Shown piece by piece: positions 8,081-16,342 of a stretch of 64,000 nt of DNA. The position numbers and the translations under genes were made by a program. The notes below the pieces were generated by a model that did not search any database, was not told the origin of the DNA, and saw only the letters and a program-made list of their open reading frames with translations. Position 1 is the stretch's first letter; each line of letters starts with the position of its first letter. Source of the stretch: Quadrisphaera sp. RL12-1S (GTDB taxonomy: Bacteria > Actinomycetota > Actinomycetes > Actinomycetales > Quadrisphaeraceae); assembly GCF_014270065.1 (NCBI RefSeq), contig NZ_JACNME010000010.1, positions 1 to 64,000 of the forward strand, in the 5' to 3' direction.

Positions 8081-8695
8081 TCAGGCGTCGCGCCAGTCGT
8101 AGTCCATCTGCCGGGCCGTCGCCGTGGCCAGCTCCGGGCTGACGAGCCGCGCGACGAGGTGCAGCGCGAGGTCGATCCCGGCGCTGATGCCCGCGCTGGT
8201 GGCGAGGTCCCCGTGGTCGAGGTACTTGACGCCACCGACCACGTGCAGCGCCGGGAACGCGGCGCGCAGGTCCTCGAGGTCCTCCCAGTGCGTGGTGACC
8301 GGGCGCTGGTCGAGCAGCCCGGCGGCGGCGAGCACGAACGCTCCGGTGCACACCGACGCCACCACCTCCGCGCCCGGGCGGCTGCGCCGCAGCCACGCCA
8401 GCACGGCCGGGTCGGCCGCCACGGCGTCCACCGCTCCCCCGGGGACGAGGACGACGTCGCAGGCCGGGGCGTCGGCCAGGTGCACGTCGGCGCCCAGGCG
8501 GAGCCCGCCGCGCGCCCGCACGCGCGGCTCCCCGTCGTCGTCCTGGTCCCCGGCCGCGACCAGCACCACCTCGAACGGGAGCGGTCCGCCGGAGCGGGCG
8601 GCCACCCGGCAGGCCACGGAGAAGACCTCGAACGGGCCGCAGGCGTCCAGCACCTCGACCTCGTCGAACAGCAGCAGGCCCACGCGTCGCGTCAC
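8081..8695 (-). CDS. DJ-1/PfpI family protein (isonitrile hydratase-like)
   Basis: A 204-residue type-1 glutamine-amidotransferase-like protein. It starts VTRRVGLLLFDEVEVLDACGP and contains the nucleophile elbow SVCTGAFVLAAAGLL near residue 110, followed by TTHWEDLEDL, a pattern shared with InhA-type isonitrile hydratases and the ligand domain of GlxA/FtrA regulators. There is no DNA-binding domain. The GTG at 8695 was chosen because homology begins there. The GNAT gene upstream ends 23 bases away, so they may be co-transcribed. The substrate is unknown. Confidence 0.85.
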   Translation of the reverse strand: MTRRVGLLLFDEVEVLDACGPFEVFSVACRVAARSGGPLPFEVVLVAAGDQDDDGEPRVRARGGLRLGADVHLADAPACDVVLVPGGAVDAVAADPAVLAWLRRSRPGAEVVASVCTGAFVLAAAGLLDQRPVTTHWEDLEDLRAAFPALHVVGGVKYLDHGDLATSAGISAGIDLALHLVARLVSPELATATARQMDYDWRDA

Positions 8696-8718
8696 GGACG
8701 CATCGTGCCCGGTCTGCG

Positions 8719-9147
8719 TCAGCGGGAGGCGGGCTTGACCCAGCGGCGCCAGTCGTCCTGGGGCGCGTAGCCCGCGGAGACCCAGAACGCGCGACCCAGC
8801 TCGTTGTCGTCGAGCACCATGGCGCAGAACCGCTGGGCGCCGAGGGCGCGCAACCGGTCCTCGGCGCGGGACAGCAGCAGGCCGCCGATGCCGCGCCCGC
8901 GGACGTCGGGGTCGACCGCGAGGCGGTAGAGGTTGGCCCGCCACCCGTCCCACCCGGCGATGACCGTCCCGACGACCCGTCCGCCCAGCTCGGCCACCAC
9001 CAGGGCCCCGGGGTCGCGCTGCACCAGGCGGACCACCGCCTCCGGCTCGTCCGCGGGGCGGGAGGCGTTCTCCCCGGCCCTCGCCCAGAAGCGGAGGAGG
9101 GCCTCGGCCTCGTCCGCCCGTCCGCTGCGCAGCACGACGTCCACCAC
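8719..9147 (-). CDS. GNAT family N-acetyltransferase
   Basis: A 142-residue single-domain acetyltransferase. The acetyl-CoA binding region reads LYRLAVDPDVRGRGIGGLLL near residue 75 (R-G-R-G-I-G), and the C-terminal part FWVSAGYAPQ is also typical. The family transfers acetyl groups to amines of proteins, drugs or metabolites; nothing in the sequence or neighbours identifies the target. It starts at GTG 9147 and is followed closely by the DJ-1-like gene. Confidence 0.88.
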   Translation of the reverse strand: MVDVVLRSGRADEAEALLRFWARAGENASRPADEPEAVVRLVQRDPGALVVAELGGRVVGTVIAGWDGWRANLYRLAVDPDVRGRGIGGLLLSRAEDRLRALGAQRFCAMVLDDNELGRAFWVSAGYAPQDDWRRWVKPASR

Positions 9148-9189
9148 GGTCCGATCTTCCTGCCCGGTCCGCAGGACGGGTGCAGCCGG

Positions 9190-9226
9190 GTGTCGCCAGG
9201 TGTCGCCAGGTGTCGCCAGGTGTCGA
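9190..9226. repeat. Short tandem repeat, 10-base unit
   Basis: The unit GTGTCGCCAG is repeated three times with a partial fourth copy (GTGTCGACAT follows). It lies upstream of the GNAT gene, in the non-coding space before 9147 on the minus strand. Confidence 0.85.
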
Positions 9227-9329
9227 CATCGCTGGGTGCGTGCATCCGGTTCATCGATGAACTACGGTGGGCAGCGCCAGGTGCTCGAACAGCCGAGGCC
9301 CCTGGCGGGCGCCGGCCGTGCCGCGCTCG

Positions 9330-9371
9330 GAGCGCCGCAGTCCTCCGGCCCCCAGGAGGCCTGCGGCGCTC
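9330..9371 (-). terminator. Stem-loop terminator of the first LacI gene
   Basis: A perfect 11-base stem GAGCGCCGCAG (9330-9340) / CTGCGGCGCTC (9361-9371) with an inner CCTCC/GGAGG stem, 37 bases after the LacI stop on the minus strand. No U tract, as is common in high-GC actinobacteria. Confidence 0.7.
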
Positions 9372-9407
9372 CTCCGCTGCCGCGCAGGCCGCTGCCGGTC
9401 GCGGGAC

Positions 9408-10430
9408 TCAGGTGGTCTCGCGCTGCACCACGCGGTGCTCGACGGTCCGGGTCCGCGGGCCCTCGTAGGACGTGTCCCGCTCGATCTGGGCCACGAGCAG
9501 CCGCACCGCGCGCGCCGCGAGCTCGGCGACGTCGATGGCGACCGTGCTCAGGGCCGGGGTGCTGCGCGCGGCGTCCCTGACGTCGTCCACCCCGATGACC
9601 GCCACGTCACCGGGCACGTCGAGGCCGTGGCGGCGCAGGGCGTGCACCGCCCCCAGCGCCAAGGAGTCGTTGCCGCAGAAGACGGCGTCGAACGGCACGC
9701 CGCGGGCCAGCAGCTCCTCGGCCGCACGGACCCCGCCGTCCCAGGTCCACCGCTGCGCCACCACCAGGGTGGAGGCGTCCGACAGGCCGGCCGACCGCAG
9801 CGCCCGGCTCCACCCCTGGCGGCGGTAGGCGCCCGCGGTGCTCAGCCCGGGGTCGTCGTTGGGCCCGACCATCGCGATGCGGCGCCGTCCCCGCTCCAGC
9901 AGGTGCGTGGTGGCGGCGTGGCCGATGCCCTCGTTGTCGAGCACCAGCTGGTCCACGTCGGCGTGCATCGGGTGGTCGGCCAGCAGCACCACCGGCTGGT
10001 CACCGACGAGGAGGTCGCGGTCCTCCTGGCCCAGGGCGTGGGGCTGGAAGACCAGTCCGTCGCTGAGCAGGCGGTCGTGACCGCCCAGGACCGCCCGCTC
10101 CCGCTCGCGGTCGGACTGGGTCTGCTGGATGGTGACGGCCCACCCGTGGCGCTCGGCCTCGTCGACCGCGGCGAGGGCCAGCTCGGCGAAGTAGTCGATG
10201 CGCAGCGCCGGCACCGCCACCGTGAGCAGGCCGGTGCGCCCCGTCCGCAGGCCCCGCGCGGTGACGTTCATCTGGTAGCCGAGCTCCCGCACCGCCGCCA
10301 TGACCGCGGCGTGCGTGGCGGGGGTGACCGGCTTGGCGCCGGACAGGACGTTGGACACGGTGCGGCTGGAGACGCCCGCCGCCGCGCCGACGTCGGCCAT
10401 GGTCACCGGCCGGCGCTGTGTCGACGTCAT
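9408..10430 (-). CDS. LacI family transcriptional regulator (paralogue 1)
   Basis: A 340-residue repressor: an N-terminal LacI helix-turn-helix (residues about 8-30, VTMADVGAAAGVSSRTVSNVL) and a periplasmic-binding-protein-like sensor domain. It is very similar throughout to the regulator at 18730-19755; both contain LRTGRTGLLT, ALRIDYFAELAL, LLSDGL.FQPHALG and FCGNDSLALGA. The two bracket the demethylation operon and the chemoreceptor. The start is ATG 10430. An ACATCAAA box directly before the start is shared with the paralogue and may be an operator. The ligand is unknown. Confidence 0.92.
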   Translation of the reverse strand: MTSTQRRPVTMADVGAAAGVSSRTVSNVLSGAKPVTPATHAAVMAAVRELGYQMNVTARGLRTGRTGLLTVAVPALRIDYFAELALAAVDEAERHGWAVTIQQTQSDRERERAVLGGHDRLLSDGLVFQPHALGQEDRDLLVGDQPVVLLADHPMHADVDQLVLDNEGIGHAATTHLLERGRRRIAMVGPNDDPGLSTAGAYRRQGWSRALRSAGLSDASTLVVAQRWTWDGGVRAAEELLARGVPFDAVFCGNDSLALGAVHALRRHGLDVPGDVAVIGVDDVRDAARSTPALSTVAIDVAELAARAVRLLVAQIERDTSYEGPRTRTVEHRVVQRETT

Positions 10431-10435
10431 GCGGA

Positions 10436-10449
10436 CATCAAAGACGGTC
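10436..10449 (-). promoter_or_regulatory. Shared ACATCAAA box upstream of LacI gene 1
   Basis: ACATCAAAGACGGT lies 5 bases before the LacI start. The second LacI paralogue has ACATCAAAACCGAC at the matching place (19760). Conservation of this short stretch outside the coding region suggests an autoregulatory or promoter element. Confidence 0.45.
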
Positions 10450-10535
10450 CTCGGTCGCCACCCGAGGTGTGTCCCCAACGGCAGGCACGTGGCGAGCCGG
10501 CGCGTCGGGGAGCCCTCGACCGTCCCGGGAGCAGG

Positions 10536-10577
10536 CCGAGCCGCCGGGTGAGGTGGGGGCACCACCCGGCGGCTCGG
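10536..10577 (-). terminator. Terminator of the esterase gene at 10619
   Basis: A perfect 15-base stem CCGAGCCGCCGGGTG (10536-10550) / CACCCGGCGGCTCGG (10563-10577) with a 12-base loop, about 40 bases after the esterase stop on the minus strand. Confidence 0.8.
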
Positions 10578-10618
10578 GGTCGAGGCGCGCTGCCGCGCAG
10601 CGCTGCCGGGCGTCGGGG

Positions 10619-11350
10619 TCAGGCCCCGACGGCGGCGAGGAGGTCCCGGGCGACCACGTCGGGACGGGTGAACATCGCCTCGTGGCTGCCCTCGCTCGTG
10701 ATGACCGTGGGTCGGTGGAGGCGTTCGGGGAAGCGCGGCGTCCACCCGAACTCACCCGGCGGGAGGGCGAGGTCGTCCGGGGAGACCACGTACGACTGCG
10801 CGACGTCGAGGGCCGCGTAGTCGATGCGGCCCACGGGGTCGGTCATGGTGGCGTACGGCTGCGGCGTGAGCAGGGAGTGCGCGAGCAGCTGCACGTCCTC
10901 GGAGGCGTCCTGAATGAACCCTCCCTGCAGCACCGGCAGCGGGAAGGTGAGGCTGTTGTCGTCGCTGGCGCCGGCCAGGGAGTCGAACAGCTCCTGGTAG
11001 TGCGGCGGGCACAGGTCGCGCAGCGACTCCCCCGCCAGCGGCACGAACGCGCCGTAGTAGACGAGGTGGGCCAGGCGCGGCTCGAGGTCGTGCGCGACGG
11101 CGGACAGGACCATGCCGCCCCAGGAGTGGCCGACCAGCGAGACGTCGTGGAGGTCGCGCTCCTTGACGTAGGCCACGAGGTCGCGGGCGACGTCGTCGAG
11201 GCCGACGCCGCGGCGGTCGTCGTCGGCGCCGAGGCCGGGCGGGGTGTACGCGTGCACGGTGTGGCCGGCGGCGCGCAGGTGGTTCGCGACGGCCTGCCAG
11301 GCCCAGCCGCCGTGGCAGGCGCCGGGGACCAGGACGAAGGTGCGGGACAC
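10619..11350 (-). CDS. Alpha/beta hydrolase, methyl-ester esterase-like (paralogue 1)
   Basis: A 243-residue alpha/beta hydrolase. It opens with FVLVPGACHGGWAWQAV, which strongly resembles plant methyl-salicylate/methyl-jasmonate esterases. The nucleophile is Ser in GHSWGG (residue 76), and the likely catalytic His is in EGSHEAM near the C-terminus. The GTG at 11350 was chosen because GGAGG lies 7 bases upstream; an ATG at 11374 and a GTG at 11383 are alternatives. It has its own promoter and terminator. It is a paralogue of the hydrolase at 13895. With the salicylate operon nearby, hydrolysis of an aromatic methyl ester is a plausible but untested role. Confidence 0.85.
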   Translation of the reverse strand: MSRTFVLVPGACHGGWAWQAVANHLRAAGHTVHAYTPPGLGADDDRRGVGLDDVARDLVAYVKERDLHDVSLVGHSWGGMVLSAVAHDLEPRLAHLVYYGAFVPLAGESLRDLCPPHYQELFDSLAGASDDNSLTFPLPVLQGGFIQDASEDVQLLAHSLLTPQPYATMTDPVGRIDYAALDVAQSYVVSPDDLALPPGEFGWTPRFPERLHRPTVITSEGSHEAMFTRPDVVARDLLAAVGA

Positions 11351-11392
11351 GGGGACCTCCGGGGATCTCGTCATCGGGATCACGACCCCGCG

Positions 11393-11422
11393 AATGTAAC
11401 GGCATCCCGTCGCGCGACGCAA
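11393..11422 (-). promoter_or_regulatory. Putative promoter of the esterase gene
   Basis: On the minus strand TTGCGT (11422-11417), an 18-base spacer and TACATT (11398-11393) make a sigma-70-like promoter, in the only AT-rich patch of the gap. An inverted repeat ATGTAAC (11394-11400) / GTTACAT (11429-11435) straddles it and could be an operator. Confidence 0.5.
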
Positions 11423-11460
11423 GACTGTGTTACATCGAGAGGGGTGTCCTGCCCGCTCGC

Positions 11461-12069
11461 TCAGGTGGCCCGGGCATCCGTCAGCGCGAGGAACTCGGTC
11501 CGGGTGCGACCGTCGGTGCGCATCCGGCCGAGCAGGGCGCTGGTGCGGGTGCGCGCTCCGGTGGCGCGCACGCCGCGCACCGACATGCACAGGTGCTCCG
11601 CGTCCAGGACGACGCCGACCCCTCGCGGCGCCAGCCGCTGCTGCAGCAGCGTCGCGACCTGGCTGGTCAACCGCTCCTGCACCTGGGGGCGGGCGGCCAG
11701 GTGCTCGACCACCCTCGCGAGCTTCGACAGCCCCACGATGCGGTCTCCCGGCAGGTAGCCGACGTGCGCGACCCCGACGAAGGGCAGCAGGTGGTGCTCG
11801 CACACCGAGCGGAAGGGGATCCCCCGGGCCAGCACCACCTCGTCGTACCCCTCCTCGTTGGGGAAGGTGGTGAGGGTGAAGGGCGGGGGGTCGAGCAGCT
11901 CCGCGTAGGCGCGCGCCATCCGCTCCGGGGTCCCGGCGGTGCCGGGCCGGTCGGTGTCGACGCCGAGCGCCCGCAGGAGGTCACGGGCGGCGGCCGTGGC
12001 GGCAGCCAGGTCGACACCGGCCTCCCGCCCCTCGCCGAGCGCCCCGGCGGGCGGTGGCACGGCGCTCAC
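11461..12069 (-). CDS. folE: GTP cyclohydrolase I
   Basis: A 202-residue enzyme converting GTP to 7,8-dihydroneopterin triphosphate, the first step of tetrahydrofolate synthesis. It shows the zinc/active-site motif SVCEHHLLPFVGVAHVGY and the second zinc Cys in HLCMSVRGVR. It starts at GTG 12069, 22 bases after purU. Its place as last gene of an operon with metF, purU and a tetrahydrofolate-dependent demethylase, rather than beside folP/ftsH as is usual in actinobacteria, suggests an extra copy that raises cofactor supply for demethylation. Confidence 0.95.
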   Translation of the reverse strand: MSAVPPPAGALGEGREAGVDLAAATAAARDLLRALGVDTDRPGTAGTPERMARAYAELLDPPPFTLTTFPNEEGYDEVVLARGIPFRSVCEHHLLPFVGVAHVGYLPGDRIVGLSKLARVVEHLAARPQVQERLTSQVATLLQQRLAPRGVGVVLDAEHLCMSVRGVRATGARTRTSALLGRMRTDGRTRTEFLALTDARAT

Positions 12070-12091
12070 AGGTCCACAGCCCCTGCCGCTC

Positions 12092-13030
12092 TCACAGGAC
12101 GACCGTGGTGCCCTCGTGGCGCAGCACCCGGTCCTCCAGGTGCCAGCGCACCGCCCGCGACAGCACCGCCCGCTCCACGTCCGCGCCCAGGCGCACCAGG
12201 TCCGGGGTGTCGTGCTGGTGCCCCACCCGCACCACGTCCTGCTCGATGATCGGGCCCTCGTCCAGCTCGGCGGTGACGTAGTGCGCGGTGGCCCCCACCA
12301 GCTTCACCCCCCGCTCCTTGGCCTTGGCGTAGGGACCCGCGCCGATGAACGCCGGCAGGAAGGAGTGGTGGATGTTGATCAGGGGGCAGCCCACCGCCTC
12401 CAGGAACGACGGGGTGATGATCTGCATGTAGCGGGCCAGCACCACCAGGTCCACGTTCCCGGCCAGCAGCTCCAGCACCCTGGCCTCGGCCTGCTCGCGG
12501 GTGTCCCTGGTGGCGGGCACGTGGACGAAGGGCACCCCGAAGCCGCGCACGTCCTCGGCCAGGTCGGGGTGGTTGGAGATGACCATGGCGATGGTCATCG
12601 GCAGCTCCCCGCGGCGGTGGCGCCACAGCAGGTCCAGGGCGCAGTGGTCGGTCTTGGACACCATGATCGCCACCCGCTGGGGCTTGCTGGCCTCGCGCAG
12701 GGTGACGTCCATCCCGAACGGAGCCGCCACCTGCTCGGCGAAGGTCCGCTCCAGGTCGGCACGGGCTGCGGCCAGGGCGGGCAGGCGGAACTCGGTGCGC
12801 TGGAAGAAGGTGCCGCCCTCAGGGGCGGTGGAGTGCTGGGCCAGGGAGACCACGTTGGCGCCGGCGTCGGCGAGGAAGGTGCTGACGGCGGAGACGATGC
12901 CGGGCCGGTCCTGGCACCGCACCAGCAGCCGGCCGAGGTCACCGTGCTGCGGGGCGCCGCCCGGAGCGCCGCCGCGCTGGGGGACGAGCGCCGCCGCACC
13001 CGTCGTCGTCCTGGTGGTCGCGGTGGTCAT
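12092..13030 (-). CDS. purU: Formyltetrahydrofolate deformylase
   Basis: A 312-residue protein that hydrolyses 10-formyl-tetrahydrofolate to formate and tetrahydrofolate. An N-terminal ACT domain ([20 protein letters not shown] near residue 45) precedes a formyltransferase fold with [17 protein letters not shown] and [19 protein letters not shown]; the catalytic Asn/His/Asp set is visible. ATG 13030 overlaps the metF stop by 4 bases. In this operon it would regenerate free tetrahydrofolate and release the methyl-derived carbon as formate. Confidence 0.95.
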   Translation of the reverse strand: MTTATTRTTTGAAALVPQRGGAPGGAPQHGDLGRLLVRCQDRPGIVSAVSTFLADAGANVVSLAQHSTAPEGGTFFQRTEFRLPALAAARADLERTFAEQVAAPFGMDVTLREASKPQRVAIMVSKTDHCALDLLWRHRRGELPMTIAMVISNHPDLAEDVRGFGVPFVHVPATRDTREQAEARVLELLAGNVDLVVLARYMQIITPSFLEAVGCPLINIHHSFLPAFIGAGPYAKAKERGVKLVGATAHYVTAELDEGPIIEQDVVRVGHQHDTPDLVRLGADVERAVLSRAVRWHLEDRVLRHEGTTVVL

Positions 13031-13881
13031 CGCCGGGTCTCCTGGATCCACTGGGCGGTGGCCCGCAGGCCGCCGAACGTGTAGAAGTGCAGCGCCACGT
13101 CTCCGTGGCGGGCGGGGTCGTACTGGTCCGCGAGGTCGGCGACGAAGCGGTCGGGTCCCGCGGTGCTCACGAGGTTGGCCATCGACAGGCCGTACTTGCG
13201 CAGGATGCTCGTGCTGGTGCCCACCCCGAACCGCCTGGCGTAGCCGAGCAGGCGCTTGACCCCGGCGGGACCGGGCACGCCGACGCGCACGGGCACCTCG
13301 ATGCCGCGCGCCCGCACCTGCTCGAGCCAGGCGAGCACGGTGGTGGCGTCGAAGCCGAACTGCGTGATGACGCTGGCGTCGAGGCCCTGCGCCGCCACCT
13401 CGGACACCTTGGCCTCGAGCGCCGACCAGAGAGCCTCCGAGCTGATCGCGGGGTGGCCGTCGGGGTACCCCGTGACGGCCACCCCGCGCGCCCCGTGCTG
13501 CGCGAGCACGCCGGACCGGATCAGCGAGAGGGCGTCCGGGAAGGGGCCCTCGGGCGAGGTGGGGTCTCCGCCCACCACGAGCAGCTCGGTGATGGCGCCG
13601 GCCTCCGCGAGGGCCCGGCAGTAGCCGGCCAGGCCCTCGGCGGAGTGCTGGCGGCGCGCGGCGATGTGCGGCACCGGTACCAGCCCCTGCCCCAGCACGG
13701 CACGGACGCCGTCGAGGCGCAGCGCGTCGTCCTCGGTGCCCAGGTACGTGACGTTGACCCGGGTGCCCGGGGCCAGGAGGCCAGCGGCCTCCAGCAGCCC
13801 CGGGGCGTCCTTGCCGGTCATCTCCAGGGACGCGCCGACCAGGAGGTCGGCTGAGGTGCGGGTCGTGTGGTCGCTCGTCAT
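13027..13881 (-). CDS. metF: Methylenetetrahydrofolate reductase-like protein
   Basis: A 284-residue TIM-barrel flavoprotein of the MTHFR family. Recognisable stretches include the N-terminal [11 protein letters not shown] (in place of the usual EFFPPK segment), [30 protein letters not shown] and [13 protein letters not shown]. It lies between the esterase at 13895 and purU. In the context of an O-demethylase it most likely runs in the oxidative direction, converting 5-methyl- to 5,10-methylene-tetrahydrofolate. The divergence from the biosynthetic MetF at its N-terminus fits a specialised copy. Confidence 0.85.
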   Translation of the reverse strand: MTSDHTTRTSADLLVGASLEMTGKDAPGLLEAAGLLAPGTRVNVTYLGTEDDALRLDGVRAVLGQGLVPVPHIAARRQHSAEGLAGYCRALAEAGAITELLVVGGDPTSPEGPFPDALSLIRSGVLAQHGARGVAVTGYPDGHPAISSEALWSALEAKVSEVAAQGLDASVITQFGFDATTVLAWLEQVRARGIEVPVRVGVPGPAGVKRLLGYARRFGVGTSTSILRKYGLSMANLVSTAGPDRFVADLADQYDPARHGDVALHFYTFGGLRATAQWIQETRR

Positions 13882-13894
13882 CGCCGCGCGCTCC

Positions 13895-14614
13895 TCACGC
13901 GTCCAGCAGCGCGGCGGCGAGACCCGCCGGCTCGGTCAGCAGGGCCTCGTGGCTGCCCGGTGCCGAGCGCGCCTGCACTCCGAGACGCGCGATGAACTTC
14001 CCCCACCCGTCGTCGCCGGGCGGCAGGCCGACGTCGAGGTCGCTGAGCACGTACGACAGCGGCACCCCCCAGCTCTGCGGGTCGACGTGGTCGAGCGCCT
14101 CGGTGAAGTACTGGTACGGCTGGGGCACCAGCAGCCGGTGCACGATCTGCTGGGCCTGCTCGGACGCGTCGTTCATGAAGCCCTGCTGCCACACCTCCAG
14201 GGGCAGCGCGACGGTGTCGTCCGACGACGACGACGCCAGCGCGGCGAACAGCTCCTGGTAGCCCTGGGGCACCTCGTCGAACAGGGAGACGCCGCTGCGG
14301 GGCACGAAGGCGCTCCAGAAGACGACGTCGGCGAGACGGCCGGCGAGCGCGGGCGCCGCGGCGGCCACGGGGTAGCCGCCCCAGCTGTGCGCGACCAGCG
14401 TGACGTCGTGCAGGTCGCGGCCCTCCACGAGCTCCACGATCGCGCGCCCGGTGTCGGCCAGGGTGAGCCCGCGCGGGTCGTCACCGTCCGCCAGCCCCGG
14501 CAGGGTCGGGGTCAGGACCGTCTTGCCGGCGGCGCGCAGGTGCTCCGCCACGCCCCGCCAGGCCCATCCGCCGTGCCAGGCGCCGCCCACCAGGACGACG
14601 GTGCTGCCCTTCAC
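13895..14614 (-). CDS. Alpha/beta hydrolase, methyl-ester esterase-like (paralogue 2)
   Basis: A 239-residue alpha/beta hydrolase starting VKGSTVVLVGGAWHGGWAW, with nucleophile Ser in AHSWGG (residue 77) and catalytic His in PGSHEALLTEP. It aligns over its full length with the hydrolase at 10619; both share PQ.Y..L (from PPHYQELF and PQGYQELF), LPLEV or FPLPV, and QGF..DASE. The GTG start overlaps the demethylase stop by 4 bases, so it is translated with it. This coupling argues that an ester (perhaps a methyl ester of a methoxybenzoate) is hydrolysed in the same pathway. Confidence 0.87.
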   Translation of the reverse strand: MKGSTVVLVGGAWHGGWAWRGVAEHLRAAGKTVLTPTLPGLADGDDPRGLTLADTGRAIVELVEGRDLHDVTLVAHSWGGYPVAAAAPALAGRLADVVFWSAFVPRSGVSLFDEVPQGYQELFAALASSSSDDTVALPLEVWQQGFMNDASEQAQQIVHRLLVPQPYQYFTEALDHVDPQSWGVPLSYVLSDLDVGLPPGDDGWGKFIARLGVQARSAPGSHEALLTEPAGLAAALLDA

Positions 14615-16044
14615 GCCGTCACCGCCGACGCACCGGCGCGCATGAGGTGCTGCACCGAGGAGGCGTAGGGCGCCGGGGCGACCGTGGCGCGGATGGTGGT
14701 CTGCTCGTGGCGCTCCACCTGCGGCTTGCGGGAGCCGCCGTCGGGCTCGCCCCAGGTCAGCACGACCTCGTCGCCGACGGTCGCGTGGCCGTGGTGCAGC
14801 ATCGCCAGGGAGAGCAGCTCGCCCTCGGGGTTGAGGTACCCGGCGTGGCAGGAGACACCGGCGAACTCCCCCGAGGTGCTGCGCACCTCGTCGAACTGGT
14901 TCCAGGCGTAGTAGGCGACCGGCATCTCGATGGACTTGTAGCGCGGGCCGGGGCCGAACTGCGACGCGAGGACCTTGGCGACGTCGTCGCGGTTCCAGAC
15001 GAGGCTCACCTTGGTGCGGCGCTGCTCGGGCGCGATGGCCTCGAGCGCCTCGCGGCCGATGAAGTCGTGGTCGAACTTGACGATGTTCCCGTAGCCCAGG
15101 TCGTACGGGGTCGCGTAGTAGTCCTCGATGCGCGGGGAGCGGAAGCTGCCGCCGAGCTCGGTGCGGGCCTCCCAGCCGTCGCCGGGGAGCCACTCGCGGA
15201 AGCCGCGCAGCTCCTCGCCGGTGAAGATCGCCGGGACCGGGTAGGCCATCCACGCGTTGGACAGCGGGGTGCTGAAGTAGGCGCTGGTGCCCACCGGCTT
15301 GATGCCGTAGCGGGCTCCGACCTCGAGGATCGCGTCACGCACGCGCTCCTCCTCGGCGAACGGCCCCGACAGCTCCACGCCGCGGTGGCCCGCCATGCCG
15401 TGGCGCAGCACGAGCACGTCCACCCCGGCGATCGTCACCGTGGCGGTGCGGAAGAAGCCGATCTCGGGCACGTCGCCCTCGACCACCTCGCGGAAGACGT
15501 CCTGCGCCGCGGGGCCGTCCAGCTGGAACCGGAAGTTGGTGCGTCCGCCCGCGGGGTTGATGTTCGAGGGCGCGTCCCGCACGACCTGCACGTCCCAGTC
15601 GCCGGTCTCGGCGTGGTAGGCGACCCAGTCCTGCAGGGGCATGCCGCTCACCAGCTCGAAGCGGTCCTCGCCGAGGCGGTAGGCGATGCAGTCGCCGATG
15701 ACGTGGCCGCTGGGGGCGCAGACCACGTACTGCTTGGCGCGGTCGGTGGTGAAGTTGGCGACGCTGTTGATGCCGAGGTGCTCGAGCAGCCGCAGCGCGT
15801 CGGGGCCGGACAGGAACAGCTCGGGCATGTGGTGGGACTGGTGGAACAGCGCCGCGGTCTCGTCCCAGGCGGTCTGCTCGTCGCGCCAGTTGGTGAACGC
15901 CGGCGGGATGAAGGCCGCGGACTTGCTGCCCGACCGCGCGAAGTGGGGTGCGGGGGCGTCGTTGGAGAAGTGCTCGACCAGGTCGGGAGTGCGGTCGATG
16001 AGCTGCTGGAGCGACTCCTGCGTGGCTCCACCTGCGTCAGACAT
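14611..16044 (-). CDS. Tetrahydrofolate-dependent aromatic O-demethylase, LigM/DesA-like
   Basis: A 477-residue protein of the GcvT-like aminomethyltransferase fold. Its length and its motifs (AAFIPPAFTNWRDEQTAWDE, LFHQSHHMPELFLSGPDAL, VLRHGMAGHRGVELSGP, YDLGYGNIVKFDHDFIGREAL) match vanillate, syringate and 3-O-methylgallate O-demethylases, which move an aryl methyl group to tetrahydrofolate. ATG 16044 has AAGGAA upstream. It is the first gene of an operon with an esterase, metF, purU and folE. Its own substrate could be vanillate, syringate or, given the neighbouring salicylate operon, a methoxylated salicylate or benzoate. Confidence 0.88.
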   Translation of the reverse strand: MSDAGGATQESLQQLIDRTPDLVEHFSNDAPAPHFARSGSKSAAFIPPAFTNWRDEQTAWDETAALFHQSHHMPELFLSGPDALRLLEHLGINSVANFTTDRAKQYVVCAPSGHVIGDCIAYRLGEDRFELVSGMPLQDWVAYHAETGDWDVQVVRDAPSNINPAGGRTNFRFQLDGPAAQDVFREVVEGDVPEIGFFRTATVTIAGVDVLVLRHGMAGHRGVELSGPFAEEERVRDAILEVGARYGIKPVGTSAYFSTPLSNAWMAYPVPAIFTGEELRGFREWLPGDGWEARTELGGSFRSPRIEDYYATPYDLGYGNIVKFDHDFIGREALEAIAPEQRRTKVSLVWNRDDVAKVLASQFGPGPRYKSIEMPVAYYAWNQFDEVRSTSGEFAGVSCHAGYLNPEGELLSLAMLHHGHATVGDEVVLTWGEPDGGSRKPQVERHEQTTIRATVAPAPYASSVQHLMRAGASAVTA

Positions 16045-16218
16045 GGGGGCTTCCTTTCGAGGAGAGGACCTGGGCGGGTCGCGCTGAGTACGGGCGTCGG
16101 GCCCTGCGCGGTCAGGGGACCGGTGTGGTCGCGGGGCTGCCGGCGAGTCCCTCGTCATCGAGGAAAGACGCTCACCGACGGCCGTCGAGGCGCACCTCGC
16201 GCTGCCACCCGGAACCAA

Positions 16219-16235
16219 TACTGAACGGTGCAGTA
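16219..16235. promoter_or_regulatory. Inverted repeat operator between demethylase and TetR genes
   Basis: TACTG (16219-16223) and CAGTA (16231-16235) form a perfect inverted repeat with a 7-base centre. It lies in the 298-base divergent gap between the demethylase (minus) and the TetR regulator (plus), where a TetR operator is expected. I see no gene in the rest of this gap. Confidence 0.6.
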
Positions 16236-16342
16236 CGGAATTCCTAGCAGCGCCTGCCGGTGACGTCAAGAGGCGGCCGAGGCGCCCCGGAGGCCCGCGC
16301 CGGCGAGGGTGCGAGCCGCGAGGGCGGAGCTAGCCTCGAGGC

